Assembly (NCBI RefSeq): GCF_001729765.1 | Contig: NZ_CP017181.1 | Span: 186,001-250,000 of the forward strand | Direction of reading: 5' to 3' | DNA from: Enterobacter kobei | Lineage (GTDB): Bacteria > Pseudomonadota > Gammaproteobacteria > Enterobacterales > Enterobacteriaceae | DNA: 64,000 bases | In this document: piece after piece, positions 26,534 to 40,359 of the stretch | Layout of the letters: each line of letters begins with the position of its first letter | Position numbering within the stretch: the stretch's first letter is position 1 | Made by a program: the position numbers and the translations under genes | Notes under the pieces: generated by a model | Databases searched by the model: none | What the model was told of the DNA's origin: nothing | The model's input: only the letters and a program-made list of their open reading frames with translations

Positions 26534-26806
26534 ATGAACAAGACTCAACTGATTGATGTAATTGCGGACAAGGCTGATCTGTCTAAAGTGCAGGCTAAAG
26601 CTGCTCTGGAATCTACCCTGGCTGCTATTACTGAGTCTCTGAAAGAAGGCGATGCTGTACAACTGGTTGGTTTCGGTACCTTCAAAGTGAACCACCGCGC
26701 TGAGCGTACTGGCCGCAACCCGCAGACCGGTAAAGAAATCAAAATCGCCGCAGCTAACGTGCCGGCATTTGTTTCTGGTAAAGCACTGAAAGACGCTGTT
26801 AAGTAA
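26534..26806 (+). CDS. hupA: DNA-binding protein HU-alpha
   Basis: HU is an abundant nucleoid protein that bends DNA non-specifically. The 90-residue subunit begins [11 protein letters not shown] and has the beta-arm segment [24 protein letters not shown], with the proline that intercalates into DNA. AAGGAT precedes the ATG. Codon use is strongly biased, as in other highly expressed genes here. Confidence 0.98.
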   Translation: MNKTQLIDVIADKADLSKVQAKAALESTLAAITESLKEGDAVQLVGFGTFKVNHRAERTGRNPQTGKEIKIAAANVPAFVSGKALKDAVK

Positions 26807-26811
26807 GACGC

Positions 26812-27510
26812 GTGGCAGTGAACAGTTTTAGCGAAGGGGCGGCAACGCCCCTTTTGTCATTCCGGCGTGGAACGCTCGCGCTGGCAGGCGTGCTTCTGCT
26901 GTCTGCCTGCAGCCACGACACCTCTCTGCCACCGTTTACCGCCAGCGGCTACGCTGACAATCAGGGTGCGGTGAGGATATGGCGCAAAGATTCCGGCGGC
27001 GAAGTGCATCTGCTCTCCGCTTTCAGTCCGTGGCATAACGGCAATACGTCGACCGCGGAGTATCGCTGGCAGGGTGATTACCTGTCGCTGATTGAACTGA
27101 ACGTCTACAGTAAAACCCCCGAACATGTGAAAGTGCGTTTTGACGACCATGGTGAGCTGAGCTTTATGCAGCGTGAAGTGAGTGGTCAAAAACAGCAGCT
27201 TTCCAGCGATCAGATTGCCCTCTACCGCTATCGTGCTGAACAAATCCGCCAGACCAGCGATGCGCTTCGTCTTGGACGTGTGGTGCTGCGTCAGGGGCGC
27301 TGGCATAACGATGGCACGGTAACCACCTGCGAAGGGCAGACGGTGAAGCCTGAGCTTGAATCCTGGGCGACCGAACATATTCAACGCCGTCAGCGTCATT
27401 CATCAATGGAAGTGAGTGTGGCGTGGCTTGAGGCGCCGGAAGGCTCTCAGCTGTTGCTGGTGGCGAACGAAGATTTCTGCACGTGGCAGCCGACAGAGAA
27501 GAGTTTTTGA
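26812..27510 (+). CDS. yjaH: DUF1481 lipoprotein YjaH
   Basis: The 232-codon frame begins 5 bases after hupA with GTG; a second GTG at 26818 is equally possible and neither has a strong ribosome binding site. The protein has a basic N-terminus, a hydrophobic signal segment and a lipobox LLSAC (cysteine near residue 33), predicting a lipoprotein. The rest resembles E. coli YjaH, whose function is unknown. Close spacing suggests readthrough from hupA. In E. coli zraP and zraSR follow; here purD follows convergently. Confidence 0.88.
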   Translation: MAVNSFSEGAATPLLSFRRGTLALAGVLLLSACSHDTSLPPFTASGYADNQGAVRIWRKDSGGEVHLLSAFSPWHNGNTSTAEYRWQGDYLSLIELNVYSKTPEHVKVRFDDHGELSFMQREVSGQKQQLSSDQIALYRYRAEQIRQTSDALRLGRVVLRQGRWHNDGTVTTCEGQTVKPELESWATEHIQRRQRHSSMEVSVAWLEAPEGSQLLLVANEDFCTWQPTEKSF

Positions 27511-27517
27511 CGTAAAT

Positions 27518-27554
27518 CCCCTCTCCCTTGAGGGAGAGGGTTAGGGTGAGGGGG
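27518..27554. repeat. GC-rich interspersed palindromic repeat, copy 1
   Basis: The palindrome CCCTCTCCCT-TG-AGGGAGAGGG is followed by TTAGGGTGAGGGGG. The same arrangement recurs at 40315-40354. It fills nearly all of the 48-base gap between the convergent genes yjaH and purD and may act as a transcription end or mRNA stabiliser. Confidence 0.85.
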
Positions 27555-27558
27555 AAAA

Positions 27559-28851
27559 TTACTCGCCCTGCTCGCGAGCAATCGCACGATAACCAATATC
27601 CTGACGGCTAAAGCTACCGTTCCAGTGAATATCCGCCATCAGCGCATAGGCACGCTTCTGCGCTTCTGCAACGGTATGACCCAGTGCGGTAGCACACAGG
27701 ACGCGGCCGCCGTTGGTCAGGACGCGCTCGTCGTCAGACAGTTTCGTACCCGCGTGGAATACCTTCGCACCGTCAATCTCTTCCAGCGGCAGGCCGTGGA
27801 TTTCATCACCGGTGTTGTAGTTACCCGGATAACCGCCCGCGGCAATCACCACGCCCAGAGACGCACGTTCATCCCACTCTGAGGTTTTCTCGTCCAGCTT
27901 GCCTTCGCAAGCCGCCAGACACAGATCGACCAGGTCCGATTTCATGCGCAGCATTATCGGTTGAGTTTCCGGATCGCCAAAGCGGCAGTTGAACTCGATA
28001 ACCTTAGGGTTGCCCTGCTTGTCGATCATCAGACCTGCATAGAGGAAACCGGTGTAGGTATTCCCTTCCGCCGCCATGCCTTTCACGGTAGGCCAGATAA
28101 TGCGGTCCATGGTGCGCTGATGTACTTCATCCGTCACCACCGGGGCAGGGGAGTAGGCGCCCATCCCGCCGGTATTAGGACCGGTATCGCCATTACCCAC
28201 GCGTTTATGATCCTGGCTGGTGGCCATCGGCAGAACGTGCTCGCCGTCGACCATGACAATGAAGCTCGCTTCTTCGCCGTCGAGGAACTCTTCAATCACG
28301 ATACGGTGGCCTGCATCGCCAAAGGCATTGCCAGCCAGCATATCCTGAACCGCGGCTTCCGCTTCTTCGAGGGTCATCGCAACGATAACCCCTTTACCGG
28401 CGGCCAGACCGTCGGCTTTAATAACGATCGGCGCGCCTTTTTCACGCAGGTAAGCCAGAGCTGGCTCCACTTCGGTGAAGTTCTGATATTCCGCCGTCGG
28501 GATGTTGTGACGTGCCAGGAAATCTTTGGTGAAGGCCTTAGACCCTTCCAGCTGGGCAGCACCTTCCGTTGGTCCGAAGATTTTCAGGCCAGCAGCGCGG
28601 AACGCGTCAACTACGCCAATCACCAGGGGCGCTTCCGGGCCGACAATGGTCAGATCGATTTTCTCATTCTGGGCAAAGTTCAGCAGGGCCGGGATATCGG
28701 TCACACCGATGGCGACGTTCTGCAAAGCGGGTTCCAGGGCAGTACCGGCGTTACCCGGTGCCACGAAGACCGTTTTCACCCGCGGAGACTGCGCCGCTTT
28801 CCACGCCAGAGCGTGCTCGCGTCCGCCGTTACCAATCACTAATACTTTCAT
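27559..28851 (-). CDS. purD: Phosphoribosylamine-glycine ligase (GAR synthetase)
   Basis: PurD joins phosphoribosylamine and glycine with ATP in the second step of purine synthesis. The 430-residue ATP-grasp protein starts MKVLVIGNGGREHALAWK and has the GPNTGGMGAYSPAP motif and the metal-binding EFNCRFGDPETQ. It lies 16 bases downstream of purH on the same transcript. Confidence 0.98.
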   Translation of the reverse strand: MKVLVIGNGGREHALAWKAAQSPRVKTVFVAPGNAGTALEPALQNVAIGVTDIPALLNFAQNEKIDLTIVGPEAPLVIGVVDAFRAAGLKIFGPTEGAAQLEGSKAFTKDFLARHNIPTAEYQNFTEVEPALAYLREKGAPIVIKADGLAAGKGVIVAMTLEEAEAAVQDMLAGNAFGDAGHRIVIEEFLDGEEASFIVMVDGEHVLPMATSQDHKRVGNGDTGPNTGGMGAYSPAPVVTDEVHQRTMDRIIWPTVKGMAAEGNTYTGFLYAGLMIDKQGNPKVIEFNCRFGDPETQPIMLRMKSDLVDLCLAACEGKLDEKTSEWDERASLGVVIAAGGYPGNYNTGDEIHGLPLEEIDGAKVFHAGTKLSDDERVLTNGGRVLCATALGHTVAEAQKRAYALMADIHWNGSFSRQDIGYRAIAREQGE

Positions 28852-28867
28852 TTTTCTGCTCCGGGAA

Positions 28868-30457
28868 TTAATGGCGGAAGTGGCGCATGTCGGTGAAGAT
28901 CATCGCGATACCGTGCTCGTCGGCGGCGGCAATCACTTCGTCGTCGCGGATAGAACCACCAGGCTGGATCACGCAGGTAATGCCTACAGCGGCTGCCGCA
29001 TCGATACCGTCACGGAACGGGAAGAAGGCATCAGAGGCCATGGCGGAACCTTTCACTTCCAGCCCTTCATCACCTGCTTTGATCCCGGCAATTTTCGCAG
29101 AGTAGACACGGCTCATCTGGCCTGCGCCTATTCCGATGGTCATGTTCTCTTTGGCGTAGACGATGGCGTTGGACTTGACGAACTTCGCCACTTTCCAGCA
29201 GAACAGCGCGTCACGCAGCTCCTGCTCGCTCGGCTGGCGTTTGGTCACTACGCGCAGGTCAGCTTCTGTCACCATACCCAGATCGCGATCCTGAACCAGA
29301 AGGCCGCCGTTCACGCGTTTGAAGTCCAGACCCGGCACGCGATTTGCCCACTGACCGCAAATCAGTACGCGCACATTCTGTTTTGCCGCGGTGATTTTGA
29401 GCGCTTCTTCGGATGCCGATGGTGCAATGATCACTTCAACAAACTGTCGGGAGATGATGGCCTGCGCGGTTTGGGCATCCAGCTCGCGGTTGAAGGCGAT
29501 AATGCCGCCAAACGCGGAGGTCGGGTCGGTTTTGTAAGCACGGTCGTAAGCGTCCAGAAGAGAGGTGCTCACCGCCACGCCGCATGGGTTAGCGTGCTTG
29601 ACGATAACGCAGGCTGGCTCGCTGAACTCTTTCACGCATTCCAGCGCAGCGTCGGTGTCAGCAATATTGTTGTAGGAGAGCGCCTTGCCCTGAACCTGCT
29701 GAGCGGTGGCAACCGAGGCTTCTTTGATCTCTTCTTCTATATAGAAGGCAGCCTGCTGGTGGCTGTTCTCGCCGTAACGCATATCCTGCTTCTTGATGAA
29801 GTTCAGGTTCAGCGTGCGCGGGAAGCGGCCAGAAGGATCGTTGCTTTCACCGTGGTAAGCCGGCACCAGGCTACCGAAGTAGTTGGCGATCATGCTGTCG
29901 TATGCAGCGGTGTGTTCGAAGGCTTTGATAGCGAGGTCGAAACGCGTGTCGAGCGTCAGTGACCCTTCGTTGGCATCCATCTCGCTAATAATGGTGTTGT
30001 AATCGCTGCTCTTCACCACGATGGCCACATCTTTATGGTTCTTGGCTGCAGAGCGCACCATGGTCGGGCCGCCGATATCAATATTTTCTACCGCATCTTC
30101 CAGAGAGCAGCCTTCGCGGGCAACGGTCTGGGCAAACGGGTAGAGGTTAACGACAACCATGTCGATTGGCGCAATATCATGCTTTTCCATAATGGCATCG
30201 TCCTGGTCGCGACGGCCAAGAATACCGCCGTGCACTTTCGGATGCAGAGTTTTGACGCGTCCATCCATCATCTCCGGGAAACCGGTGTAATCGGACACTT
30301 CGGTTACCGGCAGACCTTTATCTGCTAACAGGCGTGCGGTGCCGCCTGTAGAAAGCAGCTCCACACCGCGTGCAGAAAGTGCCTGAGCGAATTCGACGAT
30401 ACCGGCTTTATCAGAAACACTGAGCAGAGCGCGGCGGACTGGACGACGTTGTTGCAT
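28868..30457 (-). CDS. purH: Bifunctional AICAR transformylase / IMP cyclohydrolase
   Basis: PurH catalyses the last two steps to IMP: formylation of AICAR and ring closure. The 529-residue protein has the N-terminal cyclohydrolase domain (about 1-200; MGS-like fold with STGGTARLL) and the C-terminal transformylase with the KHANPCG catalytic motif. I chose the ATG at 30457 ([13 protein letters not shown]), not the in-frame ATG 21 bases upstream. It is the first gene of purHD and has a PurR site about 110 bases upstream. Confidence 0.98.
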   Translation of the reverse strand: MQQRRPVRRALLSVSDKAGIVEFAQALSARGVELLSTGGTARLLADKGLPVTEVSDYTGFPEMMDGRVKTLHPKVHGGILGRRDQDDAIMEKHDIAPIDMVVVNLYPFAQTVAREGCSLEDAVENIDIGGPTMVRSAAKNHKDVAIVVKSSDYNTIISEMDANEGSLTLDTRFDLAIKAFEHTAAYDSMIANYFGSLVPAYHGESNDPSGRFPRTLNLNFIKKQDMRYGENSHQQAAFYIEEEIKEASVATAQQVQGKALSYNNIADTDAALECVKEFSEPACVIVKHANPCGVAVSTSLLDAYDRAYKTDPTSAFGGIIAFNRELDAQTAQAIISRQFVEVIIAPSASEEALKITAAKQNVRVLICGQWANRVPGLDFKRVNGGLLVQDRDLGMVTEADLRVVTKRQPSEQELRDALFCWKVAKFVKSNAIVYAKENMTIGIGAGQMSRVYSAKIAGIKAGDEGLEVKGSAMASDAFFPFRDGIDAAAAVGITCVIQPGGSIRDDEVIAAADEHGIAMIFTDMRHFRH

Positions 30458-30565
30458 GGTAAATCCCCTGGATTTCACGATTACAGAGAGCGTTAGATGA
30501 ATTTTCCTGCGAAAAACTCATCTAACACACCTGACGAGGCATCCTTGTGAAGCGCGAGCATTTTA

Positions 30566-30581
30566 ACGAAAACGTTTGCGC
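30566..30581 (-). promoter_or_regulatory. PurR operator upstream of purHD
   Basis: The 16-base sequence ACGAAAACGTTTGCGC matches the inverted form of the PurR consensus ACGCAAACGTTTTCGT at 15 of 16 positions. It lies upstream of purH, where E. coli also has a PurR site. PurR represses purine genes when hypoxanthine or guanine is bound. Confidence 0.85.
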
Positions 30582-30698
30582 AACGCTCGCACATTTTTAC
30601 TTTTTCGTATCATTGTGGATAAGTCTGTGTGTAAAAGGGTATAAGACGGGGTTTTGCTGTGGAATGCAGCAGTCAGTCATTTTTCTGTCATTTAGCGG

Positions 30699-30726
30699 TT
30701 GCGGCCTGCGGAGAACTCCCTATAAT
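30699..30726 (+). promoter_or_regulatory. rRNA promoter P1
   Basis: The promoter has -35 TTGCGG (30699-30704), 16 bases, then -10 TATAAT (30721-30726), followed by the GC-rich discriminator GCGCCTCC. This is the form of the growth-rate and ppGpp-controlled rrn P1 promoters. Confidence 0.88.
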
Positions 30727-30807
30727 GCGCCTCCATCGACACGGCAGATGTGAATCACTTCACAGACAACCCGGTCGGTTGAAGAGAAAAAATCCTGAAA
30801 TAACGGG

Positions 30808-30835
30808 TTGACTCTGAAAGAGGAAAGCGTAATAT
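30808..30835 (+). promoter_or_regulatory. rRNA promoter P2
   Basis: The promoter has -35 TTGACT (30808-30813), 16 bases, then -10 TAATAT (30830-30835), about 109 bases after P1. It matches rrn P2 promoters. Confidence 0.85.
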
Positions 30836-30873
30836 ATGCCACCTCGCAACGGTGAGCGAAAGCCGCGTTGCAC

Positions 30874-30886
30874 TGCTCTTTAACAA
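30874..30886 (+). promoter_or_regulatory. boxA antitermination element of the rRNA leader
   Basis: TGCTCTTTAACAA matches the rRNA boxA consensus that loads NusB-S10 for antitermination. A related TGCTCTTTAAAAA sequence occurs again before 23S, near 32792. Confidence 0.9.
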
Positions 30887-31017
30887 TTTATCAGACAATC
30901 TGTGTGGGCACTCAAAGTGACATGGATTCTTAACGTCGCAAGACGAAAAATGAATACCAAGTCTCTGAGTGAACATACGTAATTCATTACGAAGTTTAAT
31001 TCACGAGCATCAAACTT

Positions 31018-32557
<1,540 letters not shown>

Positions 32558-32642
32558 CCTTAAAGAACCTGCCTTTGTAGTGCTCACACAGATTGTCTGA
32601 TGAAAAGTAAATAGCAAGGCGTCTTGCGATTGAGACTTCAGT

Positions 32643-32718
32643 GTCCCCTTCGTCTAGAGGCCCAGGACACCGCCCTTTCACGGCGGTAACAGGGGTTCGA
32701 ATCCCCTAGGGGACGCCA
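32643..32718 (+). tRNA. gltV: tRNA-Glu (anticodon TTC) in the 16S-23S spacer
   Basis: This 76-base tRNA has acceptor stem GTCCCCT/AGGGGAC, anticodon loop CCTTTCAC and encoded CCA. A single tRNA-Glu in the spacer identifies the same rrn type as E. coli rrnE. The symbol follows that synteny. Confidence 0.96.
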
Positions 32719-32910
32719 CTTGCTGGTTCGTGAGTGAAAGTCGCCGACCCCCGTATCTCAAAACTGATTTGCGAGTCATGTTTGAGATATTTGCTCTTTA
32801 AAAATCTGGATCAAGCTGAAAATTGAAACGACACACATGTTATGTGTGTTCGAGTCTCTCAAATTTTCGCAAACCGATGATGAATCGAAAGAAACATCTT
32901 CGGGTTGTGA

Positions 32911-35815
<2,905 letters not shown>

Positions 35816-35877
35816 ACAACGCCGAAGGTGTTTTGGCGAAGAGAGACGATTTTCAGCCTGATACAGATAACAGAATT

Positions 35878-35997
35878 TGCCTGGCGGCTTTAGCGCGGTG
35901 GTCCCACCTGACCCCATGCCGAACTCAGAAGTGAAACGCCGTAGCGCCGATGGTAGTGTGGGGTCTCCCCATGTGAGAGTAGGGAACTGCCAGGCAT
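35878..35997 (+). rRNA. 5S ribosomal RNA
   Basis: This 120-base gene starts TGCCTGGCGG and ends CCGCCAGGCAT-like (ACTGCCAGGCAT), with the terminal helix intact. It follows 23S by 62 bases. No tRNA follows it. Confidence 0.98.
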
Positions 35998-36007
35998 CAA
36001 ATAGAAG

Positions 36008-36037
36008 AACCCCGTACCGTAAGGTGCGGGGTTTTTT
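36008..36037 (+). terminator. Terminator of the rRNA operon
   Basis: Stem ACCCCGTACC-GTAA-GGTGCGGGGT is followed by six T residues, 11 bases after 5S. Confidence 0.95.
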
Positions 36038-36119
36038 GCTTTGGGCGTTATTCCTCTCCTTGAAACTTTCTCACCTTCCTCTTGCAGACTCGACATTCAG
36101 GCCGGATCTCGGTATTGTT

Positions 36120-36151
36120 AGCTGTCTGGATGTCTAAACGTTTATACGTAT
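36120..36151 (+). promoter_or_regulatory. Tandem MetJ boxes upstream of metA
   Basis: Four adjacent eight-base units resemble the Met box AGACGTCT: AGCTGTCT, GGATGTCT, AAACGTTT and ATACGTAT. They end 19 bases before the metA start. MetJ with S-adenosylmethionine binds such arrays and represses methionine genes. Confidence 0.8.
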
Positions 36152-36170
36152 GCTTTGAGGATTCAACGAT

Positions 36171-37100
36171 ATGCCGATTCGGGTGCAGGACGAGCTACCA
36201 GCCGTCAATTTCTTACGTGAAGAGAACGTCTTTGTGATGACGGCTTCACGCGCAACAGTTCAGGAAATTCGCCCGCTGAAGGTTCTTATTCTCAACCTGA
36301 TGCCGAAAAAGATTGAAACAGAGAATCAGTTCCTGCGTCTGCTTTCAAACTCTCCGCTGCAGGTCGATATTCAGCTGCTGCGGATCGATGCGCGCGAGTC
36401 ACGCAACACGCCTTCTGAGCACCTGAACAACTTTTACTGTAACTTCGATGACATTCAGGGGGAAAACTTCGACGGCCTGATTGTGACCGGCGCACCGCTC
36501 GGTCTGGTTGAATTTAACGATGTTGCCTACTGGCCGCAGATCAAACAGGTCCTGGAGTGGGCAAAAGATCACGTCACGTCCACCTTGTTTGTTTGTTGGG
36601 CGGTACAGGCGGCACTGAATATTCTTTATGGTATCCCTAAACAAACCCGCACTGAAAAGCTCTCCGGCGTATACGAACACCACATTCTTCATCCACATGC
36701 TCTGCTGACGCGCGGGTTTGATGATTCGTTTCTGGCGCCGCATTCGCGCTATGCCGATTTCCCGGCGCAGCTGATCCGTGATTACACCGATCTGGAGATC
36801 CTGGCCGAAACGGAAGAGGGGGATGCATACCTGTTTGCCAGCAAAGATAAGCGCATTGCCTTTGTAACCGGGCATCCTGAATACGATCCGCATACCCTTG
36901 CGTCAGAGTATTTCCGTGATGTCGAAGCGGGTCTTAATCCGGATGTGCCGTACAACTATTTCCCGAAAAACGATCCACAAAACAAACCGAGAGCAACCTG
37001 GCGCAGCCACGGGAATTTGCTTTTTACTAACTGGCTCAACTATTACGTCTACCAAATCACGCCATACGATCTGCGACACATGAATCCGACGCTAGAGTAA
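36171..37100 (+). CDS. metA: Homoserine O-succinyltransferase
   Basis: MetA transfers succinyl from succinyl-CoA to homoserine, the first committed step of methionine synthesis. The 309-residue protein has the catalytic cysteine C142 in LFVCWAVQ and the TGHPEYD motif supplying the catalytic histidine and glutamate. The N-terminus [11 protein letters not shown] is that of E. coli, where it makes the enzyme heat-sensitive and protease-prone. MetJ boxes lie immediately upstream. Confidence 0.98.
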   Translation: MPIRVQDELPAVNFLREENVFVMTASRATVQEIRPLKVLILNLMPKKIETENQFLRLLSNSPLQVDIQLLRIDARESRNTPSEHLNNFYCNFDDIQGENFDGLIVTGAPLGLVEFNDVAYWPQIKQVLEWAKDHVTSTLFVCWAVQAALNILYGIPKQTRTEKLSGVYEHHILHPHALLTRGFDDSFLAPHSRYADFPAQLIRDYTDLEILAETEEGDAYLFASKDKRIAFVTGHPEYDPHTLASEYFRDVEAGLNPDVPYNYFPKNDPQNKPRATWRSHGNLLFTNWLNYYVYQITPYDLRHMNPTLE

Positions 37101-37120
37101 TCTTCTGCATTAAACGATCC

Positions 37121-37134
37121 TAAAGCGTTTCAGC
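37121..37134 (-). promoter_or_regulatory. Candidate Cra (FruR) site upstream of aceB
   Basis: On the minus strand, GCTGAAACGCTTTA fits the Cra consensus RSTGAAWCSNTHHW at every position. Cra activates aceBAK in E. coli. The site lies 237 bases before aceB and just after metA, upstream of the metA terminator, so its target is inferred. Confidence 0.6.
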
Positions 37135-37144
37135 TGTTCGCATC

Positions 37145-37167
37145 AGGCACCTTCGGGTGCCTTTTTT
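37145..37167 (+). terminator. Terminator after metA
   Basis: Stem AGGCACC-TTCG-GGTGCCT is followed by TTTTTATT, about 45 bases after metA. Confidence 0.92.
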
Positions 37168-37247
37168 ATTTCCGAAATTCTACTCAACATTGAGAAAAAC
37201 TTTAATTTCATACTGATCAATGAGTTAACGTTATAAATAAAATAAAA

Positions 37248-37270
37248 TGGAAATTGTTTTTGATTTTGGA
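37248..37270 (+). promoter_or_regulatory. IclR operator of the aceBAK promoter
   Basis: The sequence TGGAAATTGTTTTTGATTTT matches the IclR-bound segment of the E. coli aceB promoter as I remember it. It lies about 100 bases before aceB. The repressor gene iclR is in this window. Confidence 0.75.
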
Positions 37271-37370
37271 AAGAATAGAGATAGTCTTAATTCTGCTGAG
37301 CGAAAACTACACAACGATCTTTCGTTCGCATCGGGGGCGTGATTTTGGATCTTTGATGAGGAGCAGAGTA

Positions 37371-38972
37371 ATGACTCAACAGGCAACGACGGTCGACGAA
37401 CTGGCCTTTACCCAGCCGCATGGTGAGCAAGAACAGCAAATATTGACGGCAGAGGCGGTCGAATTTCTGACTGAACTGGTGACCCGCTTTACGCCGCAGC
37501 GCAATAAGCTGCTGGCAGCACGCATTCACCAGCAGCAGGAAATTGACGATGGCAAGTTGCCTGGGTTTATTTCGGAAACCGCTTCCATTCGCCGTGGTGA
37601 GTGGAAAATTCGTGGTATTCCTGAAGATTTACAGGATCGCCGCGTTGAGATCACCGGTCCGGTAGAACGCAAAATGGTGATCAACGCCATGAACGCGAAC
37701 GTTAAAGTCTTTATGGCTGATTTTGAAGACTCGTTGGCACCGGACTGGCGTAAGGTTATCGAGGGGCAAATCAACCTGCGCGACGCCGTGAACGGCACCA
37801 TCAGCTATACCAACGAAGCCGGGAAAATCTATCAACTTAAACCGAATCCGGCGGTGCTGATCTGTCGCGTACGCGGTCTCCATCTGCCTGAAAAACACGT
37901 CACCTGGCGTGGGGAAGCCATTCCCGGCAGCCTGTTTGATTTCGCGCTCTATTTCTTCCACAACCACAAAAACCTGCTGGCAAAAGGCAGCGGCCCCTAT
38001 TTCTATCTGCCAAAAACGCAGGCCTGGCAGGAAGCGGCGTGGTGGAGTGAGGTGTTCAGTTATGCAGAAGATCGTTTCAACCTGCCACGTGGCACCATCA
38101 AAGCCACCCTGTTGATTGAAACGCTGCCTGCGGTTTTCCAGATGAACGAAATTCTGCATGCCCTGCGTGACCACATCGTCGGCCTGAACTGTGGGCGTTG
38201 GGACTATATCTTCAGCTATATCAAAACCCTGAAAAATTATCCCGATCGTGTACTGCCCGATCGTCAGGTCGTCACTATGGATAAGCCGTTCCTGAGCGCC
38301 TACTCGCGCCTGCTGATCAAAACCTGCCACAAGCGCGGTGCCTTTGCGATGGGCGGCATGGCGGCATTTATTCCGAGCAAAGACGCGGAGCGTAACAATC
38401 AGGTGCTCAACAAAGTGAAGGCCGATAAAGAGCTTGAAGCGCGTAACGGTCATGACGGAACGTGGATCGCCCATCCGGGCCTCGCAGACACGGCAATGGA
38501 AGTCTTTAACCGCGTACTCGGTGACAATAAAAATCAGCTCTTTGTTACGCGCGAAGAGGATGCGCCAACGGCTGAAGAACAGCTGCTGGCACCGTGTGCA
38601 GGTGAACGTACGGAAGAGGGCATGCGCGCCAACATTCGCGTTGCGGTGCAGTACATCGAAGCCTGGATCTCTGGCAACGGCTGCGTGCCGATCTACGGCC
38701 TGATGGAAGATGCCGCCACGGCGGAAATCTCCCGCACCTCTATCTGGCAATGGATCCATCATCAAAAAACGCTCAGCAACGGTAAGCCGGTGACCAAAGC
38801 CCTGTTCCGCCAGATGCTGGCCGAAGAAATGCGGGTGATCCAGGACGAGTTGGGCGAACACCGCTTCAGCAGCGGACGTTTTGATGATGCTGCACGCCTG
38901 ATGGAACAAATCACCACCTCAGATGACTTAATCGACTTCCTGACCCTGCCGGGCTACCGCTTCCTGGCGTAA
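37371..38972 (+). CDS. aceB: Malate synthase A
   Basis: AceB condenses glyoxylate with acetyl-CoA to malate in the glyoxylate shunt, allowing growth on acetate. The 533-residue protein matches E. coli length and starts [13 protein letters not shown]; the in-frame codon at 37254 was rejected because it lies before the promoter elements. Active-site segments include the [12 protein letters not shown] and [14 protein letters not shown] motifs. The start follows GAGGAGCAG. It is the first gene of aceBAK. Confidence 0.98.
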   Translation: MTQQATTVDELAFTQPHGEQEQQILTAEAVEFLTELVTRFTPQRNKLLAARIHQQQEIDDGKLPGFISETASIRRGEWKIRGIPEDLQDRRVEITGPVERKMVINAMNANVKVFMADFEDSLAPDWRKVIEGQINLRDAVNGTISYTNEAGKIYQLKPNPAVLICRVRGLHLPEKHVTWRGEAIPGSLFDFALYFFHNHKNLLAKGSGPYFYLPKTQAWQEAAWWSEVFSYAEDRFNLPRGTIKATLLIETLPAVFQMNEILHALRDHIVGLNCGRWDYIFSYIKTLKNYPDRVLPDRQVVTMDKPFLSAYSRLLIKTCHKRGAFAMGGMAAFIPSKDAERNNQVLNKVKADKELEARNGHDGTWIAHPGLADTAMEVFNRVLGDNKNQLFVTREEDAPTAEEQLLAPCAGERTEEGMRANIRVAVQYIEAWISGNGCVPIYGLMEDAATAEISRTSIWQWIHHQKTLSNGKPVTKALFRQMLAEEMRVIQDELGEHRFSSGRFDDAARLMEQITTSDDLIDFLTLPGYRFLA

Positions 38973-39003
38973 CTCACCACATAACAATATGGAGCATCTG
39001 CAC

Positions 39004-40308
39004 ATGAAAACCCGTACCCAACAAATCGAAGAACTGAAGAAAGAATGGACACAACCGCGCTGGGAAGGCATTCGTCGTCCGTACAGCGCGGAAGAAGTGG
39101 TGAAATTACGCGGCTCGGTCAATCCGGAATGCACGCTGGCGCAAAATGGCGCGGCGAAAATGTGGAAGCTGCTGCACGGTGGTTCCAAAAAGGGTTATAT
39201 CAATAGCCTCGGGGCGTTGACCGGCGGTCAGGCACTGCAGCAGGCGAAGGCCGGTATTGAGGCTGTCTATCTTTCCGGCTGGCAGGTTGCGGCGGATGCC
39301 AACCTGGCATCCAGTATGTATCCGGATCAGTCCCTCTACCCGGCGAACTCCGTGCCGTCGGTGGTTGATCGAATCAACAACACCTTCCGCCGTGCGGATC
39401 AGATCCAGTGGGCGGCAGGCATCGAACCCAACGATCCGCGCTTTATTGACTACTTCCTGCCGATCGTCGCGGATGCGGAAGCGGGTTTCGGCGGCGTGCT
39501 GAACGCGTTCGAGCTGATGAAATCAATGATTGAGGCCGGTGCAGCGGCCGTTCACTTCGAAGATCAGCTGGCATCGGTGAAGAAGTGCGGACACATGGGC
39601 GGTAAGGTGCTGGTTCCGACCCAGGAAGCGATTCAGAAGCTGGTTGCCGCGCGTCTGGCGGCAGACGTGCTCGGCGTGCCGACGCTGGTCATTGCCCGTA
39701 CCGATGCGGATGCGGCTGACCTGATCACCTCTGACTGCGATCCGTACGACAGCGAGTTTATTACCGGTGAGCGCACCAGCGAAGGGTTCTATCGTACCCA
39801 TGCAGGCATCGAACAGGCGATCAGCCGTGGCCTGGCGTATGCCCCTTACGCCGACCTGGTCTGGTGTGAAACCTCCACGCCGGATCTGGCGCTGGCAAAA
39901 CGTTTTGCCGATGCCATTCATGCGAAATATCCGGGCAAACTGCTGGCCTATAACTGCTCGCCGTCCTTCAACTGGCAGAAGAATCTGGATGATAAAACCA
40001 TCGCCAGCTTCCAGCAGCAGCTTTCTGACATGGGCTACAAGTACCAGTTCATTACCCTGGCGGGTATCCACAGCATGTGGTTCAACATGTTCGACCTTGC
40101 ACATGCTTATGCGCAGGGTGAAGGCATGAAACACTACGTCGAGAAGGTTCAGCAGCCAGAATTCGCCGCCGGAAAAGAGGGTTATACCTTCGTTTCTCAC
40201 CAGCAGGAAGTGGGAACGGGCTACTTCGACAACGTGACCACTATCATTCAGGGCGGTGCCTCCTCCGTCACCGCCTTAACGGGATCAACCGAAGAAGCAC
40301 AGTTCTAA
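39004..40308 (+). CDS. aceA: Isocitrate lyase
   Basis: AceA splits isocitrate into glyoxylate and succinate, bypassing the CO2-losing steps of the citric acid cycle. The 434-residue protein shows the catalytic KKCGHMGGK motif (cysteine about 195). The ATG at 39004 follows GGAG and gives the known N-terminus [11 protein letters not shown]; an upstream ATG at 38989 would add five residues. It lies 31 bases after aceB. Confidence 0.98.
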   Translation: MKTRTQQIEELKKEWTQPRWEGIRRPYSAEEVVKLRGSVNPECTLAQNGAAKMWKLLHGGSKKGYINSLGALTGGQALQQAKAGIEAVYLSGWQVAADANLASSMYPDQSLYPANSVPSVVDRINNTFRRADQIQWAAGIEPNDPRFIDYFLPIVADAEAGFGGVLNAFELMKSMIEAGAAAVHFEDQLASVKKCGHMGGKVLVPTQEAIQKLVAARLAADVLGVPTLVIARTDADAADLITSDCDPYDSEFITGERTSEGFYRTHAGIEQAISRGLAYAPYADLVWCETSTPDLALAKRFADAIHAKYPGKLLAYNCSPSFNWQKNLDDKTIASFQQQLSDMGYKYQFITLAGIHSMWFNMFDLAHAYAQGEGMKHYVEKVQQPEFAAGKEGYTFVSHQQEVGTGYFDNVTTIIQGGASSVTALTGSTEEAQF

Positions 40309-40314
40309 TCGTTT

Positions 40315-40354
40315 CCCCCTCTCCCCCCTCGGGGAGAGGGTTGGGGTGAGGGGG
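40315..40354. repeat. GC-rich interspersed palindromic repeat, copy 2, in the aceA-aceK gap
   Basis: CCCTCTCCCC-CC-TCGGGGAGAGGG followed by TTGGGGTGAGGGGG resembles copy 1 at 27518-27554. It occupies nearly the whole 51-base gap. Its last five G residues lie 5 bases before the aceK ATG, so they are the only visible ribosome binding site for aceK. Confidence 0.85.
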
Positions 40355-40359
40355 AATAT

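Noticed and set aside
30547..30753. Short open frame across the PurR site and rrn P1 promoter
   Set aside because: It overlaps well-defined regulatory DNA and lacks a ribosome binding site or homology.
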